A stretch of 64,000 bases of DNA, from NCBI GenBank assembly GCA_905478555.1, contig CAJQIZ010000024.1:29857-93856 (forward strand). Reading direction: 5' to 3'. Below the pieces are notes generated by a model that was not told the origin of the DNA, searched no databases, and was given only the letters and a program-made list of their open reading frames with translations. Shown here one piece after another: positions 16,795 through 26,371 of the stretch (positions within the stretch are counted from its first letter, which is position 1; every line of letters starts with the position of its first letter). Position numbers and translations under genes: made by a program. The DNA is from an uncultured Flavobacteriales bacterium (GTDB taxonomy: Bacteria > Bacteroidota > Bacteroidia > Flavobacteriales > BACL11).

Positions 16795-18585
16795 TTAATC
16801 ATCAAGTTTTAATACTGCCATAAATGCTTTCTGTGGAATTTCTACATTCCCAACTTGTTTCATTCTCTTTTTACCTTTTTTCTGCTTCTCTAATAATTTT
16901 CTCTTTCTAGAAATATCCCCTCCATAACATTTTGCTGTTACATCTTTTCGGAGAGCTTTTATTGTTTCTCTACTTATAATTTTAGCTCCAATTGCAGATT
17001 GTATCGCAATATCAAATTGTTGTCTTGGTATTAATTCTTTTAGTTTTACGCATATTTTCCTTCCTAAATTCTGGGCATTATTTCTATGGATAAGTGCAGA
17101 AAGAGCATCTACTCCATCTCCATTTAAAAGTATGTCTAATTTTATTAAGTCAGATTGTCGGTATTCTGAAGGTTGGTAATCGAAAGAAGCATACCCCTTA
17201 GAAACAGATTTTAATTTATCGTAAAAATCAAATACTATTTCTCCTAATGGCATATTAAAAGATAATTCAACTCTATCAGTAGTTAAATAAACCTGATTAG
17301 TAAGTTCTCCTCTTTTATCAATACATAAACTCATAATAGTCCCAACATACTCAGCTTTTGTAATGATTTGTGCTTTTATATAAGGTTCTTCTACATAATC
17401 TAATGTACTTGGATCTGGGAAATCAGTCGGATTGTGAACCTCAATTTTTGCTCCGGCAGTTGTGTAAGCTTTATATGATACATTAGGGACAGTGGTAATA
17501 ACAATCATATCAAATTCCCTTTCCAATCTCTCTTGTATTATTTCCATGTGCAGCATTCCTAAGAATCCACATCTAAAGCCAAAACCAAGTGCTACAGAAG
17601 ATTCTGGTTCGAAAGTTAAAGAGGCATCATTTAATTGCAGTTTCTCCATTGATTTTCGGAGTTCTTCATAATCTTCTGTTTCTACAGGGTATATACCCGC
17701 AAAAACCATTGGTTTTACATCTTCAAATCCTTTAATTGCTTCTAAAGATGGATTGTGTTTTGTGGTAATAGTATCTCCCACTTTTACATCTCTAGCTTCT
17801 TTTATCCCAGAGATAATATAACCTACCTCTCCTGTGCTTAATTTCTTTTTTGGTTCTTGTTTAAATTTTAAAACTCCAATCTCATCTGCAAAATATTCCT
17901 TTCCAGTTGCTAGGAATTTCACTTTCTCTCCTTTTTTCAGCTCCCCATTTATAATTTTAAAATAAGCTTCAATACCCCTAAAAGAATTGTAAACCGAATC
18001 AAAAATCATAGCTTGAAGTGGAGCGTTTGGATTTCCTTCGGGAGACGGAACTCTGTTTACAATTGCTTCTAAAATAGCGTCAATACCTATTCCAGTTTTT
18101 GCAGAAGCGGGGATAATATCCTCATCATTACAACCAATCAAATCAATAATATGATCTTTTACTACTTCAGGGTCAGCTGATGGTAAGTCAATTTTATTTA
18201 AAACAGGAATAATTTCTAAGTCGTTTTCTAAAGCTAAATACAGATTAGAAATAGTTTGCGCCTGAATTCCTTGTGCCGCATCAACAATTAAAAGAGCTCC
18301 TTCACAAGCAGCAATAGAACGAGACACTTCATAAGAAAAATCTACATGTCCTGGGGTGTCAATTAGGTTTAGGGTATAGTCTTCTCCATTAAGAGAGTAC
18401 TCCATTTGTATGGCATGACTCTTTATAGTAATCCCTCTTTCTTTCTCCAAATCCATACTATCTAACAGCTGATCTTGAGACTCTCTATCGGTAACTGCAC
18501 CAGTAAATTCCAGTAACCTGTCAGCTAGAGTACTTTTCCCATGGTCAATATGAGCAATAATGCAAAAATTTCTAATGTTCTTCAT
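16795..18585 (-). CDS. lepA: Elongation factor 4
   Basis: About 596 residues from ATG 18585 ([19 protein letters not shown]). G-motifs visible: AHIDHGKST (G1), RGITIKSH (G2), [11 protein letters not shown] (G3), NKIDLPSA (G4). The LepA-specific C-terminus ends in [19 protein letters not shown] and [14 protein letters not shown]. It is a ribosomal GTPase that acts on stalled or mis-translocated ribosomes. A longer frame adds six codons upstream, but the chosen start gives the standard family N-terminus. Confidence 0.97.
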   Translation of the reverse strand: MKNIRNFCIIAHIDHGKSTLADRLLEFTGAVTDRESQDQLLDSMDLEKERGITIKSHAIQMEYSLNGEDYTLNLIDTPGHVDFSYEVSRSIAACEGALLIVDAAQGIQAQTISNLYLALENDLEIIPVLNKIDLPSADPEVVKDHIIDLIGCNDEDIIPASAKTGIGIDAILEAIVNRVPSPEGNPNAPLQAMIFDSVYNSFRGIEAYFKIINGELKKGEKVKFLATGKEYFADEIGVLKFKQEPKKKLSTGEVGYIISGIKEARDVKVGDTITTKHNPSLEAIKGFEDVKPMVFAGIYPVETEDYEELRKSMEKLQLNDASLTFEPESSVALGFGFRCGFLGMLHMEIIQERLEREFDMIVITTVPNVSYKAYTTAGAKIEVHNPTDFPDPSTLDYVEEPYIKAQIITKAEYVGTIMSLCIDKRGELTNQVYLTTDRVELSFNMPLGEIVFDFYDKLKSVSKGYASFDYQPSEYRQSDLIKLDILLNGDGVDALSALIHRNNAQNLGRKICVKLKELIPRQQFDIAIQSAIGAKIISRETIKALRKDVTAKCYGGDISRKRKLLEKQKKGKKRMKQVGNVEIPQKAFMAVLKLDD

Positions 18586-18669
18586 AAGTATGCGAAAATA
18601 CATTTTTTAGTTCAATTAAATAATGTTGTAGCTGTCAAAAAAATGATTATTATTGCTGAAACAGAAAAA

Positions 18670-18918
18670 ATGAGTAAATTGAAAATCAGTAAAAGAAGGC
18701 ATCTTATAAAAGCAATAAGTTGGAGTACATTAGCTATGATTACAACTTATATTGTTTTAACTGAACTTCCCCCCTTAATAGGTTATGAACCAATTGCTAA
18801 GGAAGGAGCGGGGTTTTTAGTCGTTTTGGATAGGTTAGTAAAATTAGTATTTTATTACATACACGAAAGAACTTGGTTTGCTTCTAATTGGGGGGTAATA
18901 AAACCTAAAGATCAATAA
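18670..18918 (+). CDS. DUF2061 small membrane protein
   Basis: 82 residues from ATG 18670 (MSKLKISKRRHLIKAISW). The pattern KAISWSTLAMITTYIVL...K.VFYYIHERTWFASNWG is diagnostic for DUF2061, a family of short two-helix membrane proteins. No biochemical function is established. The open frame extends upstream into lepA, and ATG 18643 is an alternative start, but family alignment favours 18670. Confidence 0.82.
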   Translation: MSKLKISKRRHLIKAISWSTLAMITTYIVLTELPPLIGYEPIAKEGAGFLVVLDRLVKLVFYYIHERTWFASNWGVIKPKDQ

Positions 18919-18967
18919 TTTAATTCTTCTTTTTATAGTTGTAATGAATGTTCAAATCATTTATGTC

Positions 18968-19594
18968 TTAAAGATTTTCTTTAATTAGTTCTTCTATATC
19001 TTCCTCTATTTCATAAAGGTATTTTTTAGGTTGTGGTCCTTTTTTTCTGAGAAGAAAAGCAATAATTATGCCAGCAATAAATCCAGACAAATGACCTTCC
19101 CAAGACACTTGATTAGGCATTGGTAACATTCCCCAAAAGAAACTTCCGTACATAAAAATCACAAAAAAAGATAAGATAGAAAGTCTAGGTTGTTTTTTTA
19201 TAAATCCACTTATTAATACAAATGACGCAAGAGCATAAACTACTCCACTCGCTCCGATGACATTAGCATTAGGATTACCAATAATAAATAAAATTATACC
19301 GCTCAAAAGGTAAGAATACAAAAACACTTTATTAGAAATAGTATTATAAACTTGAGAGATGATCCCTCCTAAAATTAAAATAGGATAACTATTATTTATT
19401 AAATGGTTTAGATCAGCATGTAGAAAAGGAAAGGTAAATATACCAGTAATTTTATTAAAATCCCACGCTTTTATACTGAATTGTCTAAAATCAGTTTCAT
19501 TAATATATTCAAATCCCTTCACAAACCATATTGCAAAAACAAACAAAATAGGGATGAACATTATATTAATAATATGTGATAAATTCTTTTTCAT
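18968..19594 (-). CDS. Rhomboid-family intramembrane serine protease
   Basis: 208 residues with six likely membrane helices. Rhomboid features: HADLNHLINN in helix 2 (H64, N67), the nucleophile S116 in GASGVVYALAS, and H168 in SWEGHLSGFIAG. The catalytic Ser-His dyad is therefore complete, so it should be an active protease cleaving membrane-bound substrates, which are unknown. It ends with an acidic cytoplasmic tail and is divergent from polA with a 45-base gap. Confidence 0.92.
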   Translation of the reverse strand: MKKNLSHIINIMFIPILFVFAIWFVKGFEYINETDFRQFSIKAWDFNKITGIFTFPFLHADLNHLINNSYPILILGGIISQVYNTISNKVFLYSYLLSGIILFIIGNPNANVIGASGVVYALASFVLISGFIKKQPRLSILSFFVIFMYGSFFWGMLPMPNQVSWEGHLSGFIAGIIIAFLLRKKGPQPKKYLYEIEEDIEELIKENL

Positions 19595-19639
19595 TTATAC
19601 TTTAAAATTGAGGATAAAATTATAGTTTTACATACAATT

Positions 19640-22399
19640 ATGACAGGAAAAAAGAAATTATTTTTATTAGATGCTTATGCTCTTATTTATAGAGCGTTTT
19701 TTGCTTTTGCGAAAAACCCACGAATAAATTCAAAAGGATTAGATACTTCAGCAATTTTAGGATTTACTAATACTATAGTAGAAGTAATACGAAAAGAGAA
19801 ACCTACTCATATTGCGGTATGTTTTGACAGGAAAGCTCCTACTTTTCGACATATAGAGTTTAAAGAATATAAAGCTAACAGAGATCCAACTCCTGATGGG
19901 ATTGCTCAGGCCATCCCTTATATTGACAGATTATTAGATTGCATGAATATACCTAGGCTGTATTTAGATGGATTTGAAGCAGATGATGTAATTGGTACTT
20001 TAGCAAAAAAAGCAGAGAAAAAAGATTTTCAAGTGTATATGATGACTTCAGATAAAGATTTTGCTCAACTTGTATCAGAAAACATCTTCATGTACCGACC
20101 AGGAAACAAGTGGAGTCCTACGCAAGTTTGGGGAATAAAAGAAGTTTTAGAGAAGTTTCAAATTCAGAAAGTTTCGCAAGTAATTGATTTTTTAGGAATG
20201 ATGGGAGATGCAGTAGATAATATTCCTGGTTTACCTGGCGTTGGAAAGAAAACTGCTCAAAAATTTATTGCACAATACGGATCTATGGAGGGGTTATTAG
20301 CTAACACGCATGAAATAAAAGGAAAATTAAGAGAAAAAGTAGAAGCAGCTAGAGATCAAGGAATACAGTCAAAACAATTAGCAACTATAATTACTAATGT
20401 ACCTATTGATTTTGATGAAGAATCAGTAAAATTTAATAATTTTAATACAAATGATTTAAAAGAATTATTTGAAGAGTTAGAGTTTAAAACTATTCTTTCA
20501 AGAGTTTTATCTTTATCCAATTCTGAAGAAGATGAAAAAGCTGAAACTGCAGTAGTAAGAGAAGAAAATAAAAATACAGAATCACAATTAGACATGTTCG
20601 CTCTAAACGAAACAACTTCAGAAAAAAAGGAAGAGATAATAAAAGATTATCAAATTACATCATCTATTAAAGAAGTGTATTCTGAAATTGAAAAATCAAA
20701 AATATGTTCCTTTCAGATTTTATGTAATACATTTAATAATAACGAGCAGATTATTGGATTGTCTTTGTCCTACAAGAAGGATAAGTCCGTATACATACCC
20801 ATTAAGGAAGTTGATTTTGAATTGATAAATTCTCTTTTTAGAAATAAAGATATATTGAAAATAGGATGTAATATTAAAGAACAACTAAAAATATTATTAA
20901 AATATAATATTACTGATATCCAAAATATTTTTGATGTTTCTATTGCTCATTATTTATTACAGCCAGACATGAGACATGATATTGAGATATTATCTGAAAA
21001 TTATCTAAAATATTCAACTACCGATATTAGTTCTCTTTTAGGAAAGGGAAAACAAAAAAGAAATCTATCTGATTTATCAGAAGAAAAACAATCTTTTTAT
21101 TGTTCGGAATTAGCAGACGTTCAAATACAGTTAACAGAATTATTTTTAGAGGAATTAAAAGAATTGAAATTATTAGACTTATTTAATGATATTGAGATGC
21201 CTTTACTAAAGTTGTTGTCTAAAATAGAGTTAGAAGGAATTAATCTAGATGTAATAATGCTTCAGGAGTTCTCCAAAGAATTAACAGAAGAGATAAAATT
21301 AATAGAAAGTAAAATATATGAGTATTCTGAAGAGGAATTTAATATCGCTTCTCCAAAACAAATGGGGGAAATATTGTTTGATAAAATGCAGATTGTAGAA
21401 AAGGTGAAGAAAACAAAATCTGGACAGTATTCTACATCTGAAGAAACTTTAAGTAAATTAAAAGGGGTTCACCCAATAATTGATTTAATTTTAGAATTTA
21501 GAGGACTTCAAAAATTACTAACAACTTATGTAAAGGCTTTACCTCAATTAATTGATGATACAAGTGGGAGAATTCACACTACCTTTAATCAATCAGTGGC
21601 TGCAACAGGAAGACTAAGTTCTGTTAACCCTAATTTACAAAACATACCTATTAGAACTGAAAAAGGTAGAAAAATGAGAGAGGCTTTTGTTCCTAGAAAT
21701 TCTGATTTTGAATTACTAGCTGCCGATTATTCTCAAATTGAATTAAGAATTATAGCTTCCCTCTCTGGTGATGAATCTATGTTAAAAGCGTTTAATAATG
21801 GTGTAGACATTCATTCTGCCACTGCTGCAAAAGTATATAAGGTAGAAAAAGAAGAAGTTAGTAGAGAAATGAGATCGAATGCTAAAATGGTCAATTTTGG
21901 AATTATTTATGGAATTTCAGCATTTGGTTTAGCTCAACGATTAGGAATAAAAAGAAAAGAGGCTGCTGAAATAATTGAGAATTATTTTATAGAGTTTCCA
22001 AAGGTTAAGAAATATATGGATTTATGTATTCAGAATGCCAGAGATAATGAATTTGTAGAAACGATATTAGGAAGGAGAAGATATCTGAAGGATATTAATT
22101 CCCAGAATGGAATGATGCGTGCTTTTGCAGAAAGAAATGCCATAAATGCACCGATTCAAGGGTCTGCAGCTGATATTATTAAAAAGGCTATGATTGATGT
22201 ACAACAGGAAATAGAAAAACAGAATTTAGAGTCTAGAATGTTACTTCAAGTTCATGATGAATTAGTATTCGACATGAAAAAATCAGAAAAAGAGATTCTG
22301 ATGAAGATTGTAAAAGACAAGATGGAGCGAACTATTAAATTAGATGTTCCTTTATTAGTAGATATTGGTGTTGGAGAAAACTGGCTAGTAGCTCACTAA
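19640..22399 (+). CDS. polA: DNA polymerase I with degenerate proofreading domain
   Basis: 919 residues. The N-terminal 5'-nuclease domain (~1-290) is intact (LLDAYALIYRAFFAF, CFDRKAPTFRH, MMTSDKDFAQLV, GLPGVGKKTAQKF). The polymerase domain is intact: motif A LLAADYSQIELRI (~692), motif B RSNAKMVNFGIIYGISAFG (~745), motif C LLQVHDELVFD (~868). In the middle 3'-5' exonuclease domain the DxE motif expected near residue 353 reads SFQILCNTFNNN, and the last Exo motif reads YCSELADVQ instead of a Y..DAD pattern, so metal-binding residues seem lost. It should fill gaps and remove RNA primers but probably cannot proofread. Confidence 0.96.
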   Translation: MTGKKKLFLLDAYALIYRAFFAFAKNPRINSKGLDTSAILGFTNTIVEVIRKEKPTHIAVCFDRKAPTFRHIEFKEYKANRDPTPDGIAQAIPYIDRLLDCMNIPRLYLDGFEADDVIGTLAKKAEKKDFQVYMMTSDKDFAQLVSENIFMYRPGNKWSPTQVWGIKEVLEKFQIQKVSQVIDFLGMMGDAVDNIPGLPGVGKKTAQKFIAQYGSMEGLLANTHEIKGKLREKVEAARDQGIQSKQLATIITNVPIDFDEESVKFNNFNTNDLKELFEELEFKTILSRVLSLSNSEEDEKAETAVVREENKNTESQLDMFALNETTSEKKEEIIKDYQITSSIKEVYSEIEKSKICSFQILCNTFNNNEQIIGLSLSYKKDKSVYIPIKEVDFELINSLFRNKDILKIGCNIKEQLKILLKYNITDIQNIFDVSIAHYLLQPDMRHDIEILSENYLKYSTTDISSLLGKGKQKRNLSDLSEEKQSFYCSELADVQIQLTELFLEELKELKLLDLFNDIEMPLLKLLSKIELEGINLDVIMLQEFSKELTEEIKLIESKIYEYSEEEFNIASPKQMGEILFDKMQIVEKVKKTKSGQYSTSEETLSKLKGVHPIIDLILEFRGLQKLLTTYVKALPQLIDDTSGRIHTTFNQSVAATGRLSSVNPNLQNIPIRTEKGRKMREAFVPRNSDFELLAADYSQIELRIIASLSGDESMLKAFNNGVDIHSATAAKVYKVEKEEVSREMRSNAKMVNFGIIYGISAFGLAQRLGIKRKEAAEIIENYFIEFPKVKKYMDLCIQNARDNEFVETILGRRRYLKDINSQNGMMRAFAERNAINAPIQGSAADIIKKAMIDVQQEIEKQNLESRMLLQVHDELVFDMKKSEKEILMKIVKDKMERTIKLDVPLLVDIGVGENWLVAH

Positions 22400-22611
22400 T
22401 TATTTTTTCTGATAAATAGTATATACAATAATATGATTGCAATTACACCTATAAACGTATTGCCCGCATCTTTCACATTACCAACTGGATCCCATCCAAA
22501 TAGCGTATCGTTGAGTAATAGCTGAACAATAATTCCTAAACATAGAAAAGTTAGTGCGGTTGCAGTAACTTCAGTCATTAATTCTCTAATCTTAGTTAAT
22601 TTATCTTTCAT
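22396..22611 (-). CDS. Small two-helix membrane protein, unknown
   Basis: 71 residues with two hydrophobic segments (TATALTFLCLGIIVQLLL and TFIGVIAIILLYILFI) and a short basic C-terminus. It overlaps the 3' end of polA by 4 bases tail-to-tail. It shares overall layout with the small protein at 22686, suggesting distant paralogy. No family recognised. Confidence 0.6.
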   Translation of the reverse strand: MKDKLTKIRELMTEVTATALTFLCLGIIVQLLLNDTLFGWDPVGNVKDAGNTFIGVIAIILLYILFIRKNN

Positions 22612-22634
22612 TAGTTTAGTTTTAATTAAAAAAG

Positions 22635-22665
22635 AAAATAGCCCTTAAATGTTAAGGGCTATTTT
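22635..22665 (-). terminator. Strong rho-independent terminator
   Basis: Perfect 14-bp stem (AAAATAGCCCTTAA / TTAAGGGCTATTTT) with a 3-base loop. Read leftward it is followed by a T-rich run. It ends the transcript of the small protein gene at 22686-22913 and separates it from the gene at 22396. Confidence 0.9.
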
Positions 22666-22685
22666 ATCAAATCTTAATAGTATGA

Positions 22686-22913
22686 TTATTTACTTGAAAT
22701 TAAGTTCCAAACAATCAAAAGACCAATTAATCCAATTACACCACCTCCGGCAAAACCAGTTACAACTCCTGTAATATTACTTATAACATTAATTCCTGAA
22801 ATTGATCCAGCTCCGAAAAGGAAATCAGCTACAATAGAAAGAGCTAATAATCCCATGATTAATCCTGTTAGACCTTTAAAAAAGTCATTGAAGTACTTAA
22901 ATACTTTGTCCAT
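22686..22913 (-). CDS. Small two-helix membrane protein, glycine-rich, unknown
   Basis: 75 residues: MDKVFKYFNDFFKG, then a helix LTGLIMGLLALSIVADFLF and a glycine-rich helix GFAGGGVIGLIGLLIVWNLI. It has its own strong terminator, which suggests it is expressed well on its own. The pattern FKYFNDFFKG...L..I.ADFLFG recurs in short proteins of Flavobacteriia as far as I recall, but I cannot name a function. Confidence 0.65.
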   Translation of the reverse strand: MDKVFKYFNDFFKGLTGLIMGLLALSIVADFLFGAGSISGINVISNITGVVTGFAGGGVIGLIGLLIVWNLISSK

Positions 22914-23316
22914 AATAAAAATAAATTTTAGTTAATAATACCCCAAACTTAGAAACATATTTCCATTTTTAAGTCATTTACTTCATTTTTATTTCAAATT
23001 AGTATCATCTTTAATTTTTTAGATAAATATCTACTAAATTACGTATAAACTTTTAGTTATCAAATGTTTAACTATATTAATTTATAAAAATAGTGTGATA
23101 TAAGGTAGCTATTTTCAACATAAAATTGTTAAGAATCTAAAACAGATGTAATTAACTAGTTTACAAATACTTAAATGTAAATACCATTAGAATGCTTCTA
23201 TTTTTTGGTTCATTTTTTCAATATTTACTTTTGTGTAGTAAAAAAATATTAAAAAATCAAAAAATCATTAAAATTGATATAATTATAACTTCTAATAAAA
23301 TTAAAAATAGTGGAAT
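22914..23316. other. AT-rich region without recognisable gene
   Basis: About 400 bases of A/T runs between the small membrane protein and the cystathionine gene. A plus-strand frame starting at 23192 runs into the antisense of the cystathionine gene and has no protein-like features. No tRNA or clear hairpin seen; probably a promoter region for the leftward small gene. Confidence 0.5.
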
Positions 23317-24462
23317 TTACAATGAATCTAATGCCATTTTAAGGTCATCTACTAAATCTTCTATATCTTCAATACCAACGCTTAACCTGATAAGAGTGTC
23401 TACTACTCCTGTTTTTTCTCTTGCTTCTTTTGGTATGGCAGCATGTGTCATAGAAGCAGGATGTCCTATTAAAGACTCCACTCCACCTAAACTTTCCGCT
23501 AGTGTAAAATAATGTGTTGTAGAAACTAAATTAATAGCATCTTCTAATTTATTACCTTTTAGATTGAAGGAAACCATCCCTCCAAAATCATCCATTTGTT
23601 TTTTAGCAATATCATGATTTGGATGATCCTCAAATCCTGGCCAATATACCTCCCCTACTTTAGGATGTGTTTTAAGGAAGTTAGCAATTACTTTTCCGTT
23701 TTCACAATGGCGTTGCATTCTCAAGTGAAGTGTTTTTATCCCCCTCAATACTAAGAAACAGTCTTGTGGACCTGGTACTGCACCGCAAGAATTCTGAATA
23801 GCAAATAACTTTCCTGCTAATTTATCATCTTTACAAATAGCGGCTCCCATTACTACATCCGAATGACCTCCCATATATTTTGTTAAAGAATGCATCACAA
23901 TGTCAGCACCCATATCTAATGGTCGTTGCAAATAAGGTGTCGCAAAGGTATTATCCACTACAAAAGTAAGATTATGTTTTGCAGAAATTTCGCCTAACTT
24001 TTCAATATCAATAATATTAAGCATTGGGTTTGTTGGAGTTTCTGCCCAAAGCATTTTTGTATTTTCATTAATTAAAGATTCAATTTTAGAACTGTCATCC
24101 ATTCCTACAAAATGAAATTTAATTCCAAACGGCTCAAAAATAGAATTGAATATTCGGTAGGTACCACCATATAAATCGTTAGTTGAAATTACTTCATCTC
24201 CAGGTTTTAATAGTTTTATAATAGCATCAATTGCCGCTAATCCACTTCCAAAACATAATCCGAATTCTCCATTTTCTAATTCAGCAAGGTTTTTCTCTAA
24301 TGCATTTCTTGTAGGGTTTCCTGTTCTGGAATATTCATATCCTTTAAAATCTCCAGGGCTTGCTTGTTTGTATGTAGAGGTTTGAAAAATTGGAGTCATG
24401 ATAGCTCCTGTTGAAGGATCCGCTTCCTGTCCAGCATGTATTGTTTTTGTTCCGAATTTCAT
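23317..24462 (-). CDS. Cystathionine gamma-synthase/lyase family PLP enzyme
   Basis: 381 residues, Cys/Met-metabolism PLP family of normal length. Substrate and cofactor motifs: YEYSRTGNPTRNALE, CFGSGLAAIDA, ETPTNPMLNIID, VVDNTFATPYLQRP, and the Schiff-base lysine K195 in MHSLTKYMGGHSD. The C-terminus SLGGVESLIGHPASMTHAAIP...LIRLSVGIED is typical. Synthase (methionine biosynthesis) and gamma-lyase (cysteine from cystathionine) cannot be separated by sequence reading alone. Confidence 0.92.
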   Translation of the reverse strand: MKFGTKTIHAGQEADPSTGAIMTPIFQTSTYKQASPGDFKGYEYSRTGNPTRNALEKNLAELENGEFGLCFGSGLAAIDAIIKLLKPGDEVISTNDLYGGTYRIFNSIFEPFGIKFHFVGMDDSSKIESLINENTKMLWAETPTNPMLNIIDIEKLGEISAKHNLTFVVDNTFATPYLQRPLDMGADIVMHSLTKYMGGHSDVVMGAAICKDDKLAGKLFAIQNSCGAVPGPQDCFLVLRGIKTLHLRMQRHCENGKVIANFLKTHPKVGEVYWPGFEDHPNHDIAKKQMDDFGGMVSFNLKGNKLEDAINLVSTTHYFTLAESLGGVESLIGHPASMTHAAIPKEAREKTGVVDTLIRLSVGIEDIEDLVDDLKMALDSL

Positions 24463-24491
24463 CTTTTTAAGTCTTGTTTTTATAAGGTTAG

Positions 24492-24499
24492 CAAACCTA
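24492..24499 (-). promoter_or_regulatory. Predicted -7 element for the cystathionine gene
   Basis: Minus-strand TAGGTTTG fits TAnnTTTG, 30 bases before the ATG at 24462. Confidence 0.5.
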
Positions 24500-24521
24500 C
24501 AAAAATTTCAGTATTTAATTT

Positions 24522-24529
24522 TACTTTTG
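24522..24529 (+). promoter_or_regulatory. Predicted -7 element for the EamA permease
   Basis: TACTTTTG fits TAnnTTTG, 16 bases before the TTG start at 24545. It is back-to-back with the divergent promoter at 24492. Confidence 0.5.
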
Positions 24530-24544
24530 TAAAAAATTAATCTG

Positions 24545-25450
24545 TTGAATAAAACCCTTTTAGCTCATCTTTCTTTATTGTTTGCTAATTTAATTTATGC
24601 TTTAAATTACACTTTTGCTAAAGATGTAATGCCAGAGTACATACAACCATCCGGATTTATTTTATTAAGGGTAATAGGAGCTTTTTTATTATTTACTCTT
24701 AGTTATTTACTATTTATTAAGGAAAAGGTAGAAAAAGAAGATATCATCCGCTTTGCTATATGTGGACTTTTTGGTGTGGCAATTAACCAGTTATTATTTT
24801 TTGAAGGATTAAATCTCACTACACCTATCAATGCGGCAATTATTATGACTTCCAACCCGATTTTGGTAATAATTATGTCCTTATTAATTTTGAAAGAAAA
24901 AATAAATTTCCGAAAAGGATTAGGAATTATTTTAGGAATTGTTGGAGCTTCTTCTTTAATATTAAAAGCGGGGGATGTTAATCTCATTTCAGATACACAA
25001 TTGGGAAATATATTCGTTTTTTTAAACGCTACTAGTTATGGTTTGTATTTGGTATTAGTACAACCTCTCATGAAAAAATACAAACCTATAACGGTTATGT
25101 TTCATGTATTTGCTTTTGGTTTAATATTAGTTTTTCCATTCGGTATTTCCACATTATCTGATGTCAATTGGAACGAAATACCAACTAATATCTACTGGGA
25201 AATTTTATTTGTAGTGGTTTGCACCACCTTTATTGCTTATTTATTTAATTCTTCTGCTCTAAAGGAGTTGAATCCAACCACAGTGAGCATTTATATTTAC
25301 CTACAGCCTATTTTAGCTACTCTATTTGCTATAATACGGAAGAGTGATAGCTTAGATAAACAAAAAATTATCTCTTCTGCAATTATATTTTTAGGGGTTT
25401 ATTTAGTAAGTGTTCGTTCTAAAAAGCCAACTAAGAAGAAACTTTCCTAA
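24545..25450 (+). CDS. DMT-superfamily (EamA) permease
   Basis: 301 residues with ten predicted membrane helices arranged as two EamA repeats; repeat 1 ends GLNLTTPINAAIIMTSNPILVIIMSLLILKE and repeat 2 ends SALKELNPTTVSIYIYLQPILATLFA. Such permeases export amino acids or other small metabolites through the inner membrane; substrate unknown. Start is TTG at 24545 because no ATG precedes the first helix. A basic tail SKKPTKKKLS faces the cytoplasm. The promoter of the next operon overlaps its stop codon. Confidence 0.9.
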   Translation: MNKTLLAHLSLLFANLIYALNYTFAKDVMPEYIQPSGFILLRVIGAFLLFTLSYLLFIKEKVEKEDIIRFAICGLFGVAINQLLFFEGLNLTTPINAAIIMTSNPILVIIMSLLILKEKINFRKGLGIILGIVGASSLILKAGDVNLISDTQLGNIFVFLNATSYGLYLVLVQPLMKKYKPITVMFHVFAFGLILVFPFGISTLSDVNWNEIPTNIYWEILFVVVCTTFIAYLFNSSALKELNPTTVSIYIYLQPILATLFAIIRKSDSLDKQKIISSAIIFLGVYLVSVRSKKPTKKKLS

Positions 25451-25455
25451 ATTTG
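25448..25455 (+). promoter_or_regulatory. Predicted -7 element for the yicC-gmk-nadD operon
   Basis: TAAATTTG fits TAnnTTTG and overlaps the EamA stop codon; the yicC ATG follows at 25472. Confidence 0.5.
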
Positions 25456-25471
25456 CCAAAAATATTTTAAG

Positions 25472-26371
25472 ATGATACAATCTATGACGGGCTATGGAAA
25501 AGCCGAACTTAACCTAACAAATGCTAACTTTACTATTGAAGTAAAGTCCTTAAATTCCAAGCAAATTGATGCCAATCTAAAGATGTCTTCTGTTTATAGA
25601 GACAAAGAAATTGGTTTAAGAAAACTTTTATCAGAGAAATTACAAAGAGGAAAAATTGAACTTTCTATTTGGAGAGAGAAGTCAGAGTCTTCTCCAAAAT
25701 TCACATTAAATAAAGAGGTGATAAAAGACTATCATAATCAGATTGAAGCCCTAAGAAAAGAATTGGGATACAAAGCTCCATTTTCTAAAATAGAAACGGG
25801 AATCTATTCTGATATTATGCAAACTATGGTTCATATGCCAGAAATAATGATAAAGGGAGAAGAAAAATCGGAGGATAATGAATGGGGGGAGATACAGAAA
25901 GGAGTAGATATAGCAATAACAAACTTACTGCAATTCCGATTGGATGAAGGGAAAAAATTAGAGGACGATATTACAAATAGAATAAATAAATTATCTACTC
26001 TATTGATTGACATTGCTCCTTTTGCAAATGTAAGAATTGAAAAAATAAAAAAGAGCTTGTCAGATAAATTAGCGGAGATTGAAATTAAAAATATTGATGA
26101 GAATCGATTTGAACAAGAGTTAATTTACTATTTAGAGAAACAAGACATTACAGAAGAGCAGGTGAGATTAGATGCTCACTTGACTTACTTTATAGAAACT
26201 ATGAAAGCGGATGCTCCAAATGGAAAGAAATTAGGTTTTATTGGTCAAGAAATAGGTAGAGAAATAAATACTATTGGATCGAAATCATCAGACGCAGAAA
26301 TGCAAAAATTAGTAGTTCAGATGAAAGATGAATTAGAGAAAATAAAGGAGCAATTACTAAATATTTTATAG
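25472..26371 (+). CDS. YicC/YloC-family endoribonuclease
   Basis: 299 residues. The family signature MIQSMTGYGKAE opens the protein, EVKSLNSKQIDANLKM follows, and the conserved C-terminal block DENRFEQELIYYLEKQDITEEQVRLDAHLTYF...GKKLGFIGQEIGREINTIGSKS is complete. E. coli YicC is reported to cut or promote degradation of RNA. The stop overlaps the first base of gmk, and yicC-gmk pairing is widespread. Confidence 0.94.
   Translation: MIQSMTGYGKAELNLTNANFTIEVKSLNSKQIDANLKMSSVYRDKEIGLRKLLSEKLQRGKIELSIWREKSESSPKFTLNKEVIKDYHNQIEALRKELGYKAPFSKIETGIYSDIMQTMVHMPEIMIKGEEKSEDNEWGEIQKGVDIAITNLLQFRLDEGKKLEDDITNRINKLSTLLIDIAPFANVRIEKIKKSLSDKLAEIEIKNIDENRFEQELIYYLEKQDITEEQVRLDAHLTYFIETMKADAPNGKKLGFIGQEIGREINTIGSKSSDAEMQKLVVQMKDELEKIKEQLLNIL

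Noticed and set aside
23192..23512. Plus-strand 106-codon frame near the cystathionine gene
   Set aside because: Its second half is antisense to the coding end of the cystathionine gene and the first half is low-complexity AT-rich sequence.
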